Source: Paraconexibacter antarcticus
GTDB taxonomy: Bacteria; Actinomycetota; Thermoleophilia; Solirubrobacterales; Solirubrobacteraceae
NCBI RefSeq assembly: GCF_024220175.1
Contig: NZ_CP098502.1
Span: 1-64,000 of the forward strand
Length of the DNA: 64,000 bases
Reading direction: 5' to 3'
Under the pieces are notes generated by a model. The model searched no databases. It had not been told where the DNA came from and saw only the letters and a program-made list of their open reading frames with translations. Shown piece after piece: positions 55,459 through 63,381 of the stretch. The position numbers were made by a program, and so were the translations under genes. The stretch's first letter is position 1, and every line of letters begins with the position of its first letter.

Positions 55459-56919
55459 GTGAGCGCTTTGCTCGCGGCCGCCGAGGCCGTCCGCCACGCC
55501 GACCTGCACCGCCGCCGCGGTCGCGTCACCGACCTCATCGGCCTCATCGTCGAGGCGACCGGCCTGGAGGCCGAGGTGGGGGAGGTCTGCCTCGTCCGCA
55601 CCGGCCGCCAGGCGTCCGGCTGGACCGAGCTGCCCGCCGAGGTCGTCGGCTTCCGCTCGGGCCGGACCCTGCTCATGCCGCTCGGCGAGCTCCACGGCAT
55701 CGGCCCCGGCGACGTCGTCACCGCGACGGGCCGCCAGGTCAGCGGGCCGGTCGGCCCGCAGCTGCTCGGGCGCGTCCTCGACGGACTCGGTGCGCCGCTC
55801 GACGGCGGCCCGCCCCTCGACGACGTGCCGCGCGCCCCGATCACCGCGGCGCCGCCCGCGCCGATGCAGCGCCCGCGCATCACCGAGCGCGTCTCGCTCG
55901 GCGTCCGCGCCCTCGACGGCCTCGTGCCCTGCGGCCGTGGCCAGCGCCTCGGCATCTTCGCCGGCTCCGGCGTCGGCAAGTCCTCGCTGCTCGGGATGAT
56001 CGCGGCGGGGACGAGCGCCGACGTCAACGTCATCTGCCTCGTCGGCGAGCGCGGCCGCGAGGTGCGCGAGTTCATCGAGCGCGACCTCGGCGATGCGCTC
56101 TCCCGCTCGGTCGTCGTCGTCGCCACGAGCGACCAGCCGGCGCTCGTGCGCATCAAGGCGGCGCTCACCGCCACGACGATCGCGGAGTCCTTCCGCGACG
56201 CCGGGCACGACGTCATGTTCATGATGGACTCGGTCACGCGCTTCGCGATGGCCCAGCGCGAGGTCGGCCTCGCGATCGGCGAGCCGCCCGCCACCCGCGG
56301 CTACACGCCGTCGGTCTTCGCGCTGCTCCCGAAGCTCCTCGAGCGCTCGGGGACGAGCGTCGACGGGTCGATCACCGCGCTGTACACCGTCCTCGTCGAC
56401 GGCGACGACATGAACGAGCCGATCGCCGACGCGGTCCGCTCGATCCTCGACGGTCACATCGTCCTCACCCGCGAGCTCGCCCACCAGGGTCACTACCCCG
56501 CCGTGGACGTCCTGCAGTCGGTCTCCCGCCTCGTCGGCGAGGTCACCGACCCGGCCGTCCGCCGCGCGGCGCAGGAGCTCCGCGCGCTGCTCGCCGCGCA
56601 CCGCGACAAGAAGGACCTCATCGCGATCGGGGCCTACGAGCGCGGCTCGGACCCGCTGACGGACCGGGCGATCGACCTCGAGGCGGCGATCCAGGCCTTC
56701 CTGCGTCAGTCCACGGAGGACCCGACGGAGGCGGCGGCGGCGGACCTGCGCCTGCGCGAGCTCGTCGGGGACCCGGGGGCCGAGCTCGCGGCGGCCGCGC
56801 CCGCCGCCCCGCACGACCCCGACGGCGACCTCGCCACGATCATGGGCACCCTGCAGGACGAGTCGCCGGCCTTCGCCGCCGGCCCGGTGGCGCTGCCGCC
56901 GCTCGGCCTCGCGGGCTGA
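55459..56919 (+). CDS. fliI: flagellum-specific export ATPase FliI
   Basis: Hexameric ATPase that powers unloading of export substrates. The 486-residue protein has the F1-beta-like fold with Walker A GSGVGKS (169-175), the Walker B-type VMFMMDSVTRFAMAQREV, and the conserved GEPPATRGYTPSVFALLP loop. GTG start at 55459, three bases after the fliH stop. The C-terminal 55 residues (Ala/Pro-rich) extend beyond the usual end. Confidence 0.96.
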   Translation: MSALLAAAEAVRHADLHRRRGRVTDLIGLIVEATGLEAEVGEVCLVRTGRQASGWTELPAEVVGFRSGRTLLMPLGELHGIGPGDVVTATGRQVSGPVGPQLLGRVLDGLGAPLDGGPPLDDVPRAPITAAPPAPMQRPRITERVSLGVRALDGLVPCGRGQRLGIFAGSGVGKSSLLGMIAAGTSADVNVICLVGERGREVREFIERDLGDALSRSVVVVATSDQPALVRIKAALTATTIAESFRDAGHDVMFMMDSVTRFAMAQREVGLAIGEPPATRGYTPSVFALLPKLLERSGTSVDGSITALYTVLVDGDDMNEPIADAVRSILDGHIVLTRELAHQGHYPAVDVLQSVSRLVGEVTDPAVRRAAQELRALLAAHRDKKDLIAIGAYERGSDPLTDRAIDLEAAIQAFLRQSTEDPTEAAAADLRLRELVGDPGAELAAAAPAAPHDPDGDLATIMGTLQDESPAFAAGPVALPPLGLAG

Positions 56920-56929
56920 GCGGGCCCCG

Positions 56930-57955
56930 TCAGCCCGGCGCCACGAGGGGGCGCAGGGCCTCGAGCAGGTAGGGCCCGAGGCTCGCGGAGAACGCGCGCG
57001 TCAGGTGGTCGGTGTCCTTGTTGACGAGCACGCCGCCGACGACCGGGAAGCAGCGCGCCGCGTCGCAGACGAACGGCGTGAGGTCGACGACCCGCAGGCG
57101 CGGATCGCCCGAGCGCGCGGCGGCGATCGCCTCGGCGTCGGGCAGCAGCGCCCCGCGGCGGCGCACGGCGCACGTCGTCCCCGGCGGGCGCCCGGCGGCG
57201 ACCGCGGCGTCCACGCAGCCCGCGGTGCGCAGCGGGTGGATCGGCATGTCGTGCAGGACGACGATGCGGCGGACCGACGCCGGCAGCGCCGCCCAGGCCG
57301 CGTGGTAGCCCGCGATCTTCGTGGCGAACGGCGAGGCGCCGGCCGGGTGCAGGACGCGGGCGCCCGCGTGGGCCGAGACGACGACCGTCCGGATCTCCGG
57401 ATGCGCGGTGAGGTAGGCGACGACCGCGCGGTTGTGGTCGTGGCAGGGGACGCGGGCCTCGGGGGCGACCCGCGCGCTCGCGTACGAGAACGGGCAGCTC
57501 GACTTCGTGAGGGACACGCCCTGCCAGCCGCTGCGCGCCGCCGCGACGGCGAGGGCCGCGCGCCAGTGGCTCGCGTGGCTGTCGCCCAGCAGGGCGACCG
57601 TCGCCGCCGCGGGGCGCCCGGGCGGGCGGCCGAAGAGGCACGGGTCGGGATCGGCCTCCGGGAGGACGACGGTGCACGGCTCGTCCGGGACGAGGAGGGC
57701 GTCCTCCGGGCTCGGGGCCGCGACCGTCCGCAGGGCCCGATTCGCGCACGGGTGGCCCGGGACGCGGGCGGCGGCCCCGGCGCAGCGCGGGCGGGCGACC
57801 CCGCGCCCGTCCGCGACGGTGACCGCGGCGACCGCGGCGACCGCGGCGACCGCCGCGAGGACGGCGACGAGCAGGACGGCGAGGGCGGCGGACCCGCGCG
57901 CCCGAGGACGGCGGGGGGCCCGCGGGGACGGCGGCACGGCGCTCACGGCGCGCAT
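56930..57955 (-). CDS. SGNH-domain protein (acyltransferase C-terminal type)
   Basis: 341 residues with an N-terminal membrane anchor (LAVLLVAVLAAVAAVAAVAAV region) and an extracellular SGNH domain of the type fused to OafA acyltransferases: VALLGDSHASHW with the nucleophile Ser, SLTKSSCPF, VVVSAHAG and the Asp/His pair in KDTDHLT. Four or more cysteines may form disulfides. It stands alone here; it may transfer or remove acyl groups on surface glycans. Convergent with fliI, divergent from the GGDEF/EAL gene. Confidence 0.8.
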   Translation of the reverse strand: MRAVSAVPPSPRAPRRPRARGSAALAVLLVAVLAAVAAVAAVAAVTVADGRGVARPRCAGAAARVPGHPCANRALRTVAAPSPEDALLVPDEPCTVVLPEADPDPCLFGRPPGRPAAATVALLGDSHASHWRAALAVAAARSGWQGVSLTKSSCPFSYASARVAPEARVPCHDHNRAVVAYLTAHPEIRTVVVSAHAGARVLHPAGASPFATKIAGYHAAWAALPASVRRIVVLHDMPIHPLRTAGCVDAAVAAGRPPGTTCAVRRRGALLPDAEAIAAARSGDPRLRVVDLTPFVCDAARCFPVVGGVLVNKDTDHLTRAFSASLGPYLLEALRPLVAPG

Positions 57956-57991
57956 GGTAGTCGGGCGCCGCGCCAGGCCCGCCGCCCGCGC

Positions 57992-58018
57992 TCAATCCAC
58001 CGGAGCCCCGACCGATGA
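57992..58018 (+). promoter_or_regulatory. FliA promoter of the GGDEF/EAL gene
   Basis: GCTCAAT at the -35 (TCAA 57992-57995), 15-base spacer, ACCGATGA at 58011-58018 (6 of 8 to GCCGATAA). The GTG start lies 10 bases after the -10, so the leader is about 3 bases. Confidence 0.65.
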
Positions 58019-58028
58019 CGGGAGGGTC

Positions 58029-59723
58029 GTGCACCTCACGTCCACCTCGTCCATTGCCGAGCGCGATGCGGCCTACCGCGCGATCGCGGCCGGCCTGCCC
58101 GACATGCTCGTCGTCGTCTTCGACGCCGATCTGCGGATCCGCATGCTCGAGGGCGGCGGGCTCGCGCAGGCGCTCCTGCCCGGCTCGGCCTACGAGGGCC
58201 GGGACGTCGCGATCCTCGTCGCGCCCGACGCCCGCGAGGAGACGATCATCCGCCACAAGGCCGCGCTCGCCGGCCACCGCAGCACGTTCCCCTGCACGAC
58301 CGTCTCCGGCGGCCGGCAGTACCACGTCACCGTCGGTCCGCTCGACGGCGGGTCCGCCTCCGACCCGCTCGGCATCGCCGTCTGGCACGACGTCACCGAC
58401 CGCAACGAGGTGCACGCGCGCCTCCAGCACCTCGCCGACCACGACCCGCTCACCGGGCTCGTGAACCGCCGGCGCTTCGAGCAGGACATCGACCACCACC
58501 TGTCGCTGTGCCGCCGCTACGGCCCGCGCGGGGCCGTGCTGCTCATCGACGTCGACCACTTCAAGTACGTCAACGACACGCTCGGCCACGCCGCCGGCGA
58601 CGAGCTCATCGCCCAGGTCGCCGAGGCGCTCCAGACGCGCCTGCGCGAGAGCGACGTCCTCGCCCGGCTCGGCGGCGACGAGTTCGCCGTCCTCCTCCCG
58701 CAGGTCGACCTCGCGGGCGCCGAGGCCGTCGCGGAGTCGCTCGTCGCCGACCTCCGCGGGCACGCCCGCGGCAAGGAGGACGACCGGCCGCGACCCGTCA
58801 CTGCCTCGATCGGGGTCGCCGTCGTCGGCCCGTCGGAGTTCAGCGCGAACGAGCTGCTGACCCAGGCCGACCTCGCGATGTACGACGCGAAGGAGGCCGG
58901 CCGCGACCAGTACGCCGTCTACCGCGACGAGGCCGCCGAGATGGAGGCGGGCACCGGGGCGGAGATCGCCGGGATCCGCACCCGCGTGCGCTGGCTCGAC
59001 CGCGTCCAGGTCGCGCTCGAGCAGGACCGCTTCGTCCTCCACGGGCAGCCGATCGTCGAGCTCGCCACCGGGGCGACCGTCGGCCACGAGCTCCTGCTGC
59101 GGATGCTCGGCGAGGGCGACGCGCTCATCCCGCCCGTCGCCTTCCTCCCGGTCGCCGAGCGCTTCGGCCTCATCCCCGCCGTCGACCGCTGGGTCATCGC
59201 GAAGGCGATCGGGCTCGCGGCCGCCCACGGCTCGCGGTTCTCGATCAACCTCTCGGCGCGATCGCTCGCGCAGACGGACCTCGTCGACTTCATCGCCGAC
59301 CGCATCGCCGGCGAGAAGGTCGACCCGTCGCAGCTCACCTTCGAGATCACCGAGACGGCGGCGGTGACGAACATCGCCTCGGCGCAGACCTTCGCGGAGG
59401 GGCTGCACGACCTCGGCTGCCGCCTGTCGCTCGACGACTTCGGCGCCGGCTTCGGCACGTTCTCCTACCTCAAGCACCTCCCGTTCGACGAGGTGAAGAT
59501 CGACGGCGAGTTCGTCTCCGGCTGCACGCGGTCGGGCTTCGACCAGATGGTCATCGACGCCGTCGTGCGCATGGCGTCGACGCTCGGGAAGACGACCGTC
59601 GCCGAGTTCACGGGGGACCGGGAGACGACGGACCTGCTCCGCGACGCGGGCGTCACCTACGCGCAGGGCTTCCATCTCGGCCGGCCGGGCCCGCTCGTGC
59701 TCGACCGTGGCCCGGCCCGGTAG
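58029..59723 (+). CDS. PAS-GGDEF-EAL cyclic-di-GMP protein
   Basis: Makes and/or degrades c-di-GMP. 564 residues: a PAS-like sensor (about 15-125, DMLVVVFDADLRIRM), a GGDEF domain with an intact GGDEF (215-219) and the inhibitory RxxD site RESD (206-209), and an EAL domain with ELL in place of EAL (E354-L356), EITETAAV, DDFGAGFG and KIDG. All catalytic residues I can check are present, so both activities are possible. GTG at 58029 agrees with the FliA promoter position. Precedes fliJ by 64 bases. Confidence 0.92.
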   Translation: MHLTSTSSIAERDAAYRAIAAGLPDMLVVVFDADLRIRMLEGGGLAQALLPGSAYEGRDVAILVAPDAREETIIRHKAALAGHRSTFPCTTVSGGRQYHVTVGPLDGGSASDPLGIAVWHDVTDRNEVHARLQHLADHDPLTGLVNRRRFEQDIDHHLSLCRRYGPRGAVLLIDVDHFKYVNDTLGHAAGDELIAQVAEALQTRLRESDVLARLGGDEFAVLLPQVDLAGAEAVAESLVADLRGHARGKEDDRPRPVTASIGVAVVGPSEFSANELLTQADLAMYDAKEAGRDQYAVYRDEAAEMEAGTGAEIAGIRTRVRWLDRVQVALEQDRFVLHGQPIVELATGATVGHELLLRMLGEGDALIPPVAFLPVAERFGLIPAVDRWVIAKAIGLAAAHGSRFSINLSARSLAQTDLVDFIADRIAGEKVDPSQLTFEITETAAVTNIASAQTFAEGLHDLGCRLSLDDFGAGFGTFSYLKHLPFDEVKIDGEFVSGCTRSGFDQMVIDAVVRMASTLGKTTVAEFTGDRETTDLLRDAGVTYAQGFHLGRPGPLVLDRGPAR

Positions 59724-59752
59724 CCCGCTGCCCCAACAGGCGTCCACCCGGG

Positions 59753-59779
59753 TCCATCTCCGGGCGCCGCGACCGACCA
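59753..59779 (+). promoter_or_regulatory. FliA promoter of fliJ
   Basis: TCCA (59753-59756), 15-base spacer, ACCGACCA (59772-59779); one mismatch in each box to the local consensus TCAA/GCCGACCA. The fliJ GTG follows after 8 bases. The weakest -35 of the set. Confidence 0.5.
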
Positions 59780-59787
59780 CCCAGGAC

Positions 59788-60243
59788 GTGAGCGAGTCCC
59801 CCTTCCGGTTCGGCCTGGAGCGTGTGCGCGAAGTCCGCGTGCACGACGAGCGGACCGCCCAGGAGGTCCTGGCGGCGAGCCTGAACGCCCGCCTCCGCGA
59901 GGAGGCCGCGCTCGCCGCGGCCCGCGCGCGGCTCGAGGAGGCGCGCCGGCGCGCCGGCGCCGTCGCGGACCCGTCGGTCCCCCTCACGGGCGCGGCGCTG
60001 CTCGCCCGCCAGGCCTGGGTCCAGCGCCTCGAGCGCAGGACCGAGCAGGCCGCGCGCCAGACCGCCGTCGCCGAGGCGCAGGTCGGCCGGGACCGCGAGA
60101 GCGTCCTGCAGGCCTCTCGCCGCCGCGAGGCCCTCGACAAGCTCAAGGCCCGCCGCCGCGCCGAGCACGACCTCGCCGCCGGCCGCGCCGAGTGCGCGCG
60201 CCTGGACGAGATGGCGATGCGCATCACGAGGCCCGCGGCATGA
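59788..60243 (+). CDS. fliJ: flagellar export protein FliJ
   Basis: Coiled-coil stalk of the export ATPase, linking FliI to FlhA. The 151-residue protein is a long two-helix coiled coil (FGLERVREVRVHDERTAQEVL, then ARQTAVAEAQVGRDRESVLQ and KLKARRRAEHDLA in parts). GTG at 59788 rather than an ATG at 59707, because the 27 extra residues are not helical and a FliA promoter lies between. Fifth-to-eighth base spacing to the -10 makes it nearly leaderless. Confidence 0.8.
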   Translation: MSESPFRFGLERVREVRVHDERTAQEVLAASLNARLREEAALAAARARLEEARRRAGAVADPSVPLTGAALLARQAWVQRLERRTEQAARQTAVAEAQVGRDRESVLQASRRREALDKLKARRRAEHDLAAGRAECARLDEMAMRITRPAA

Positions 60244-60254
60244 GGGCCCGAGAG

Positions 60255-60270
60255 CTCGCCCGGGGGGCTC
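60255..60270. repeat. core repeat, copy C
   Basis: CTCGCCCGGGGGGCTC, the same 16-base core as copies A and B with one change (A to G), in the spacer after fliJ. Arms are imperfect here: GGGC (60244-60247) can pair with GCCC (60273-60276). Confidence 0.55.
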
Positions 60271-60310
60271 GTGCCCGGTCGGCGCGTCGGCCGGCCCGGA
60301 GGGCTGATCG

Positions 60311-60991
60311 ATGACGGTCGACGCCATGACCCGCGTCGCGCAGCTGCAGGCGATGTTCGCCACGCTGCAGGCCCCGCCCGTGGCGGCGCCCTCGCCCGCG
60401 ACGACGGCCGGCTCCCCCTCCTTCGCGACCGCGCTGACGCAGGCGACGACGCCCGCGGCGGCCGGTGTCGCGGCGCCCCCCACCGTCCCGGCCGCCGGCC
60501 TGAACGCCGCCGCGGCGTCCGTCCCCTTCGCCGCCCAGATCGACGCGGCCGCCGCGAAGAACGGGGTCGACCCCGCGCTGCTGCGCGGCCTCGTCAAGCA
60601 GGAGTCGGGCTTCGACCCGGCGGCCCGCAGCGGCGTCGGCGCGCTCGGCCTCACCCAGCTCATGCCGGGGACCGCCCGCGAGCTCGGCGTCACCGACCCG
60701 ACCGACCCGCTCCAGCAGCTCGACGCGGGCGCCCGCTACCTCAAGCAGCAGCTCGACCGCTTCGGCGGGGACCCGTCGAAGGCGCTCGCCGCCTACAACG
60801 CGGGCCCCGGCGCCGTCCAGAAGTTCGGCGGGGTCCCGCCCTACGCCGAGACCCAGCACTACGTCCAGAACGTCCTGCAGTTCGCCGCGGGCTACCGCGG
60901 CGGCGCGTCCGCCACGCCGACGCCGGCCCCCGTGGCCCCTCCCGCCGCGACCGCGGTGGCGTCGTCCCCGACCCAGTGGAGCATCACGTGA
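60311..60991 (+). CDS. lytic transglycosylase (SLT family)
   Basis: Cuts peptidoglycan so the rod can pass the wall. 226 residues: an N-terminal Ala/Thr/Pro-rich region (about 1-75), then a goose-lysozyme/SLT domain with [20 protein letters not shown] (catalytic Glu in KQESG), [14 protein letters not shown] and [13 protein letters not shown]. No clear signal peptide, so it is likely exported by the flagellar system, as FlgJ-type enzymes are. ATG at 60311; stop overlaps fliK by GTGA. Confidence 0.88.
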   Translation: MTVDAMTRVAQLQAMFATLQAPPVAAPSPATTAGSPSFATALTQATTPAAAGVAAPPTVPAAGLNAAAASVPFAAQIDAAAAKNGVDPALLRGLVKQESGFDPAARSGVGALGLTQLMPGTARELGVTDPTDPLQQLDAGARYLKQQLDRFGGDPSKALAAYNAGPGAVQKFGGVPPYAETQHYVQNVLQFAAGYRGGASATPTPAPVAPPAATAVASSPTQWSIT

Positions 60992-62481
60992 GCGCCTTGC
61001 GCACCCCGCCGCCGGCCGCGGCCGCCCCGCCCCAGCCCTATCGGAAGGCGGGTGGCGCAGCGCCACCGGACGACCCGGTGGCCTTCACGACCGCCCTGCA
61101 CCAGGCCCGGACCGCCACTGCGGAAGGCCAGGACCAGGGAGCGCCCCCGACCGCGGATGCGGAAGGGCACCGGGAGGACCGCGCCGATCGCGCCGACGGC
61201 TCCGAGCGCGGGCGCGGCCACGCCTACGGGCACGACCCGGCCCACCACACGCACGGCGTCGACACCGACGACGCGACCGGTGCCGCGCCCGACCCCGGCA
61301 CGGCCGACACGCCCGCTCCGGGCACGCCCGCTCCGGGTACGCCCGCACCCCTCGACGGCGCGTCGGCGCCCGCACCCGCGCCCGGCGCGCCGGTCACCGA
61401 CCCGGCCGCCACCCTCGCCGCGACCGTCACGCCGGTGGCCACCCCCGCCGTCCCCGCCGCGACCGTCACCCCGGTGGCCACCCCCGCCGTCCCCGCGACG
61501 CCGGCGCCGGCGCCGGCCCCGGGCACCCCGGGCACCACCACCGCCGGCGACCCGCACGGCGCGACCCCGGCCGTCCCGGCCACCCCGGGCGGCCCCGGCG
61601 TCCCCGCCACCCCGGCGACGCCCGCGGTCCCCGCCTCCTCCCAGACGGCGGACGCGACGGCCGGCGGCACGCCGGCGGACCCCGCGTCCGGCGCCGGCGC
61701 TCCCGTCGTCCCGACGTCCACCGGCCACGCGCACGCGCCCGGCGCCGGGCATCCTGCCGCCCCCGGCGGGGCGGGCGACCCCGCGCTCGCCGCGGCCCTT
61801 GCCGAGATGACCCCGACCGTCCCCGGCACGAAGGGCGAGCGCCCGGCCCACGCCGCGGCCACGCCGGCGACGCCCGCCGTCCCCGGCGCGGCGGGCAGCC
61901 CCGCGACGCCGGCGACCCCCGCCACCCCGGCCGCCCCCGCCTCGGCCGCCCCCGCCCCGGTGCCGGCCCCGTCCACGTCCGCCGCGCCGGCGACCCCGGC
62001 TCCGCCGGTGGCCGCCCAGCTCACCCAGCACGTCGAGCGCATCGCCGAGATCGTGAAGCTCTCGAGCCAGAACGGCGTCGCCCGGGCCCGCCTGAACCTC
62101 CACCCGGACGACCTCGGCGCCGTCGACGTCCGCCTGCGCTCCACGGCGCTCGGCCTCGTCGCGACGATCAACGTCGACCGGCCCGAGACGCTGCAGGCCG
62201 TCACCCGCGCCGGTGCCGAGCTGCAGCAGCAGCTCGCCGACCGCGGCCTGAACGTCCTACGCCTCGACGTGAACCTCGGCCACGGCGCGGCCCACGACCT
62301 CGCCGGCCAGGCCGGCGCCCGTGAGGACCGCCGCCAGGCCGCGAGCACCGCCGCGTCCGCCGCCCGCTCCCGCACCGGCCGGATCGGCGCGAGCGCCGAC
62401 GCCGCCGAGCCCGCTACCCCGTCCGCCGACCGCCGCCGCGTCGCGCCGCTCCCCGGAGCGCTCGTCGACGTGCAGGCCTGA
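60988..62481 (+). CDS. fliK: flagellar hook-length control protein FliK
   Basis: Molecular ruler that stops hook growth and switches export to filament proteins. 497 residues: about 340 residues of Ala/Pro/Thr/Gly-rich sequence (unfolded ruler part) with several [12 protein letters not shown] repeats, then the Flg_hook domain ([40 protein letters not shown] in parts), which contacts FlhB, and a basic tail. GTG at 60988 overlaps the transglycosylase stop. It has a tandem DNA repeat at 61420-61497. Confidence 0.88.
   Translation: MSALRTPPPAAAAPPQPYRKAGGAAPPDDPVAFTTALHQARTATAEGQDQGAPPTADAEGHREDRADRADGSERGRGHAYGHDPAHHTHGVDTDDATGAAPDPGTADTPAPGTPAPGTPAPLDGASAPAPAPGAPVTDPAATLAATVTPVATPAVPAATVTPVATPAVPATPAPAPAPGTPGTTTAGDPHGATPAVPATPGGPGVPATPATPAVPASSQTADATAGGTPADPASGAGAPVVPTSTGHAHAPGAGHPAAPGGAGDPALAAALAEMTPTVPGTKGERPAHAAATPATPAVPGAAGSPATPATPATPAAPASAAPAPVPAPSTSAAPATPAPPVAAQLTQHVERIAEIVKLSSQNGVARARLNLHPDDLGAVDVRLRSTALGLVATINVDRPETLQAVTRAGAELQQQLADRGLNVLRLDVNLGHGAAHDLAGQAGAREDRRQAASTAASAARSRTGRIGASADAAEPATPSADRRRVAPLPGALVDVQA
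61420..61497 (+). repeat. 39-bp tandem duplication inside fliK
   Basis: Two copies of a 39-base unit (61420-61458 and 61459-61497) differing at two positions. Each encodes [13 protein letters not shown], so the repeat adds 13 residues in frame to the ruler part of FliK. Confidence 0.85.
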
Positions 62482-62502
62482 CCCCCGAGATCCAGGAACC
62501 CC

Positions 62503-62913
62503 ATGCTCATCAGCTCCATCACCTCCACCAGCGACCAGACCGCCACGGCGAGCTCCGCCGCGGCCGGCCTCGGCGCGACCTCGGACACGTTCCTCAAGCT
62601 CCTCGTCACGAACCTGCAGCACCAGGACCCGACGAAACCGCAGGACTCCAACGAATACGTCCAGCAGATCTCCCAGATGTCCATGGTCGAGCAGATGACG
62701 AAGCTCGCCACGACGCAGACGAACGCCGCGAAGGACCAGACGGTCTCCTCGACGATCGCGCTGCTCGGCAAGACGGTGAGCTACGTCGGCAGCGACGGCC
62801 TCCCGGCCACCGGGACCGTCGAGAAGGTCGACGTCTCGGGCGACGCCCCGACGGTCACGATCGCCGGCGTCAGCGGGATGGACCCCAACCGCATCACCTC
62901 GATCGGGGCCTGA
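62503..62913 (+). CDS. flgD: hook-cap protein FlgD
   Basis: Scaffold at the tip of the growing hook. The 136-residue protein has the FlgD N-terminal core TFLKLLVTNLQHQDPTKPQD and QQISQMSMVEQMTKLA, then a short beta part. It lacks the Ig-like and tudor C-terminal domains of long FlgD proteins, a common short form in Gram-positives. ATG at 62503, 21 bases after fliK; TGATG overlap with the next gene. Confidence 0.93.
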   Translation: MLISSITSTSDQTATASSAAAGLGATSDTFLKLLVTNLQHQDPTKPQDSNEYVQQISQMSMVEQMTKLATTQTNAAKDQTVSSTIALLGKTVSYVGSDGLPATGTVEKVDVSGDAPTVTIAGVSGMDPNRITSIGA

Positions 62914-63293
62914 TGTCCCTCCCCGCCCACAACCCGGCGCTCGTCACCCCGATCGGCGCTCCCATGCCGGCGGCCCCGGCGCGCGGCGTGGGGGAGGCGG
63001 CCCCGGCGGTCCCGTTCGCGAACGTCCTCGGGAAGACCGACGGCGTCCGGTTCTCGGGCCACGCGGCCCAGCGCCTCGAGCGTCGCGGCATCGCCGTCGA
63101 CGGCCCGACCCTGCAGCGCCTGGACGACGGCGTCCGCCGCGCGGCCGGGAAGGGCGCCCGCGACGCGGTCGTCCTCGTCGACCAGACGGCGTTCGTCGTC
63201 TCCGTCTCGAACAAGACCGTCATCACGGCGGTCGACAAGCAGCACATGAAGGACCACGTCTTCACGAACATCGACTCGGCCGTGATCGCATGA
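62913..63293 (+). CDS. TIGR02530-type flagellar operon protein
   Basis: 126 residues, of a family that stands between flgD and flgE in many Gram-positive flagellar operons and has no settled function. Seen here: VRFSGHAAQRLERRGI, RRAAGKGARDAVVLVDQTAF and the C-terminal VITAVDKQHMKDHVFTNID, all characteristic. One-base overlap with flgD. Confidence 0.85.
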   Translation: MSLPAHNPALVTPIGAPMPAAPARGVGEAAPAVPFANVLGKTDGVRFSGHAAQRLERRGIAVDGPTLQRLDDGVRRAAGKGARDAVVLVDQTAFVVSVSNKTVITAVDKQHMKDHVFTNIDSAVIA

Positions 63294-63381
63294 CACACGC
63301 CCGATCGTCCGCCCTTTCCCCCTCGGCGCCGCGGTCATGCGCGTCGTCGTCACCCCAGACCCACCAGGAGAACACCACACC

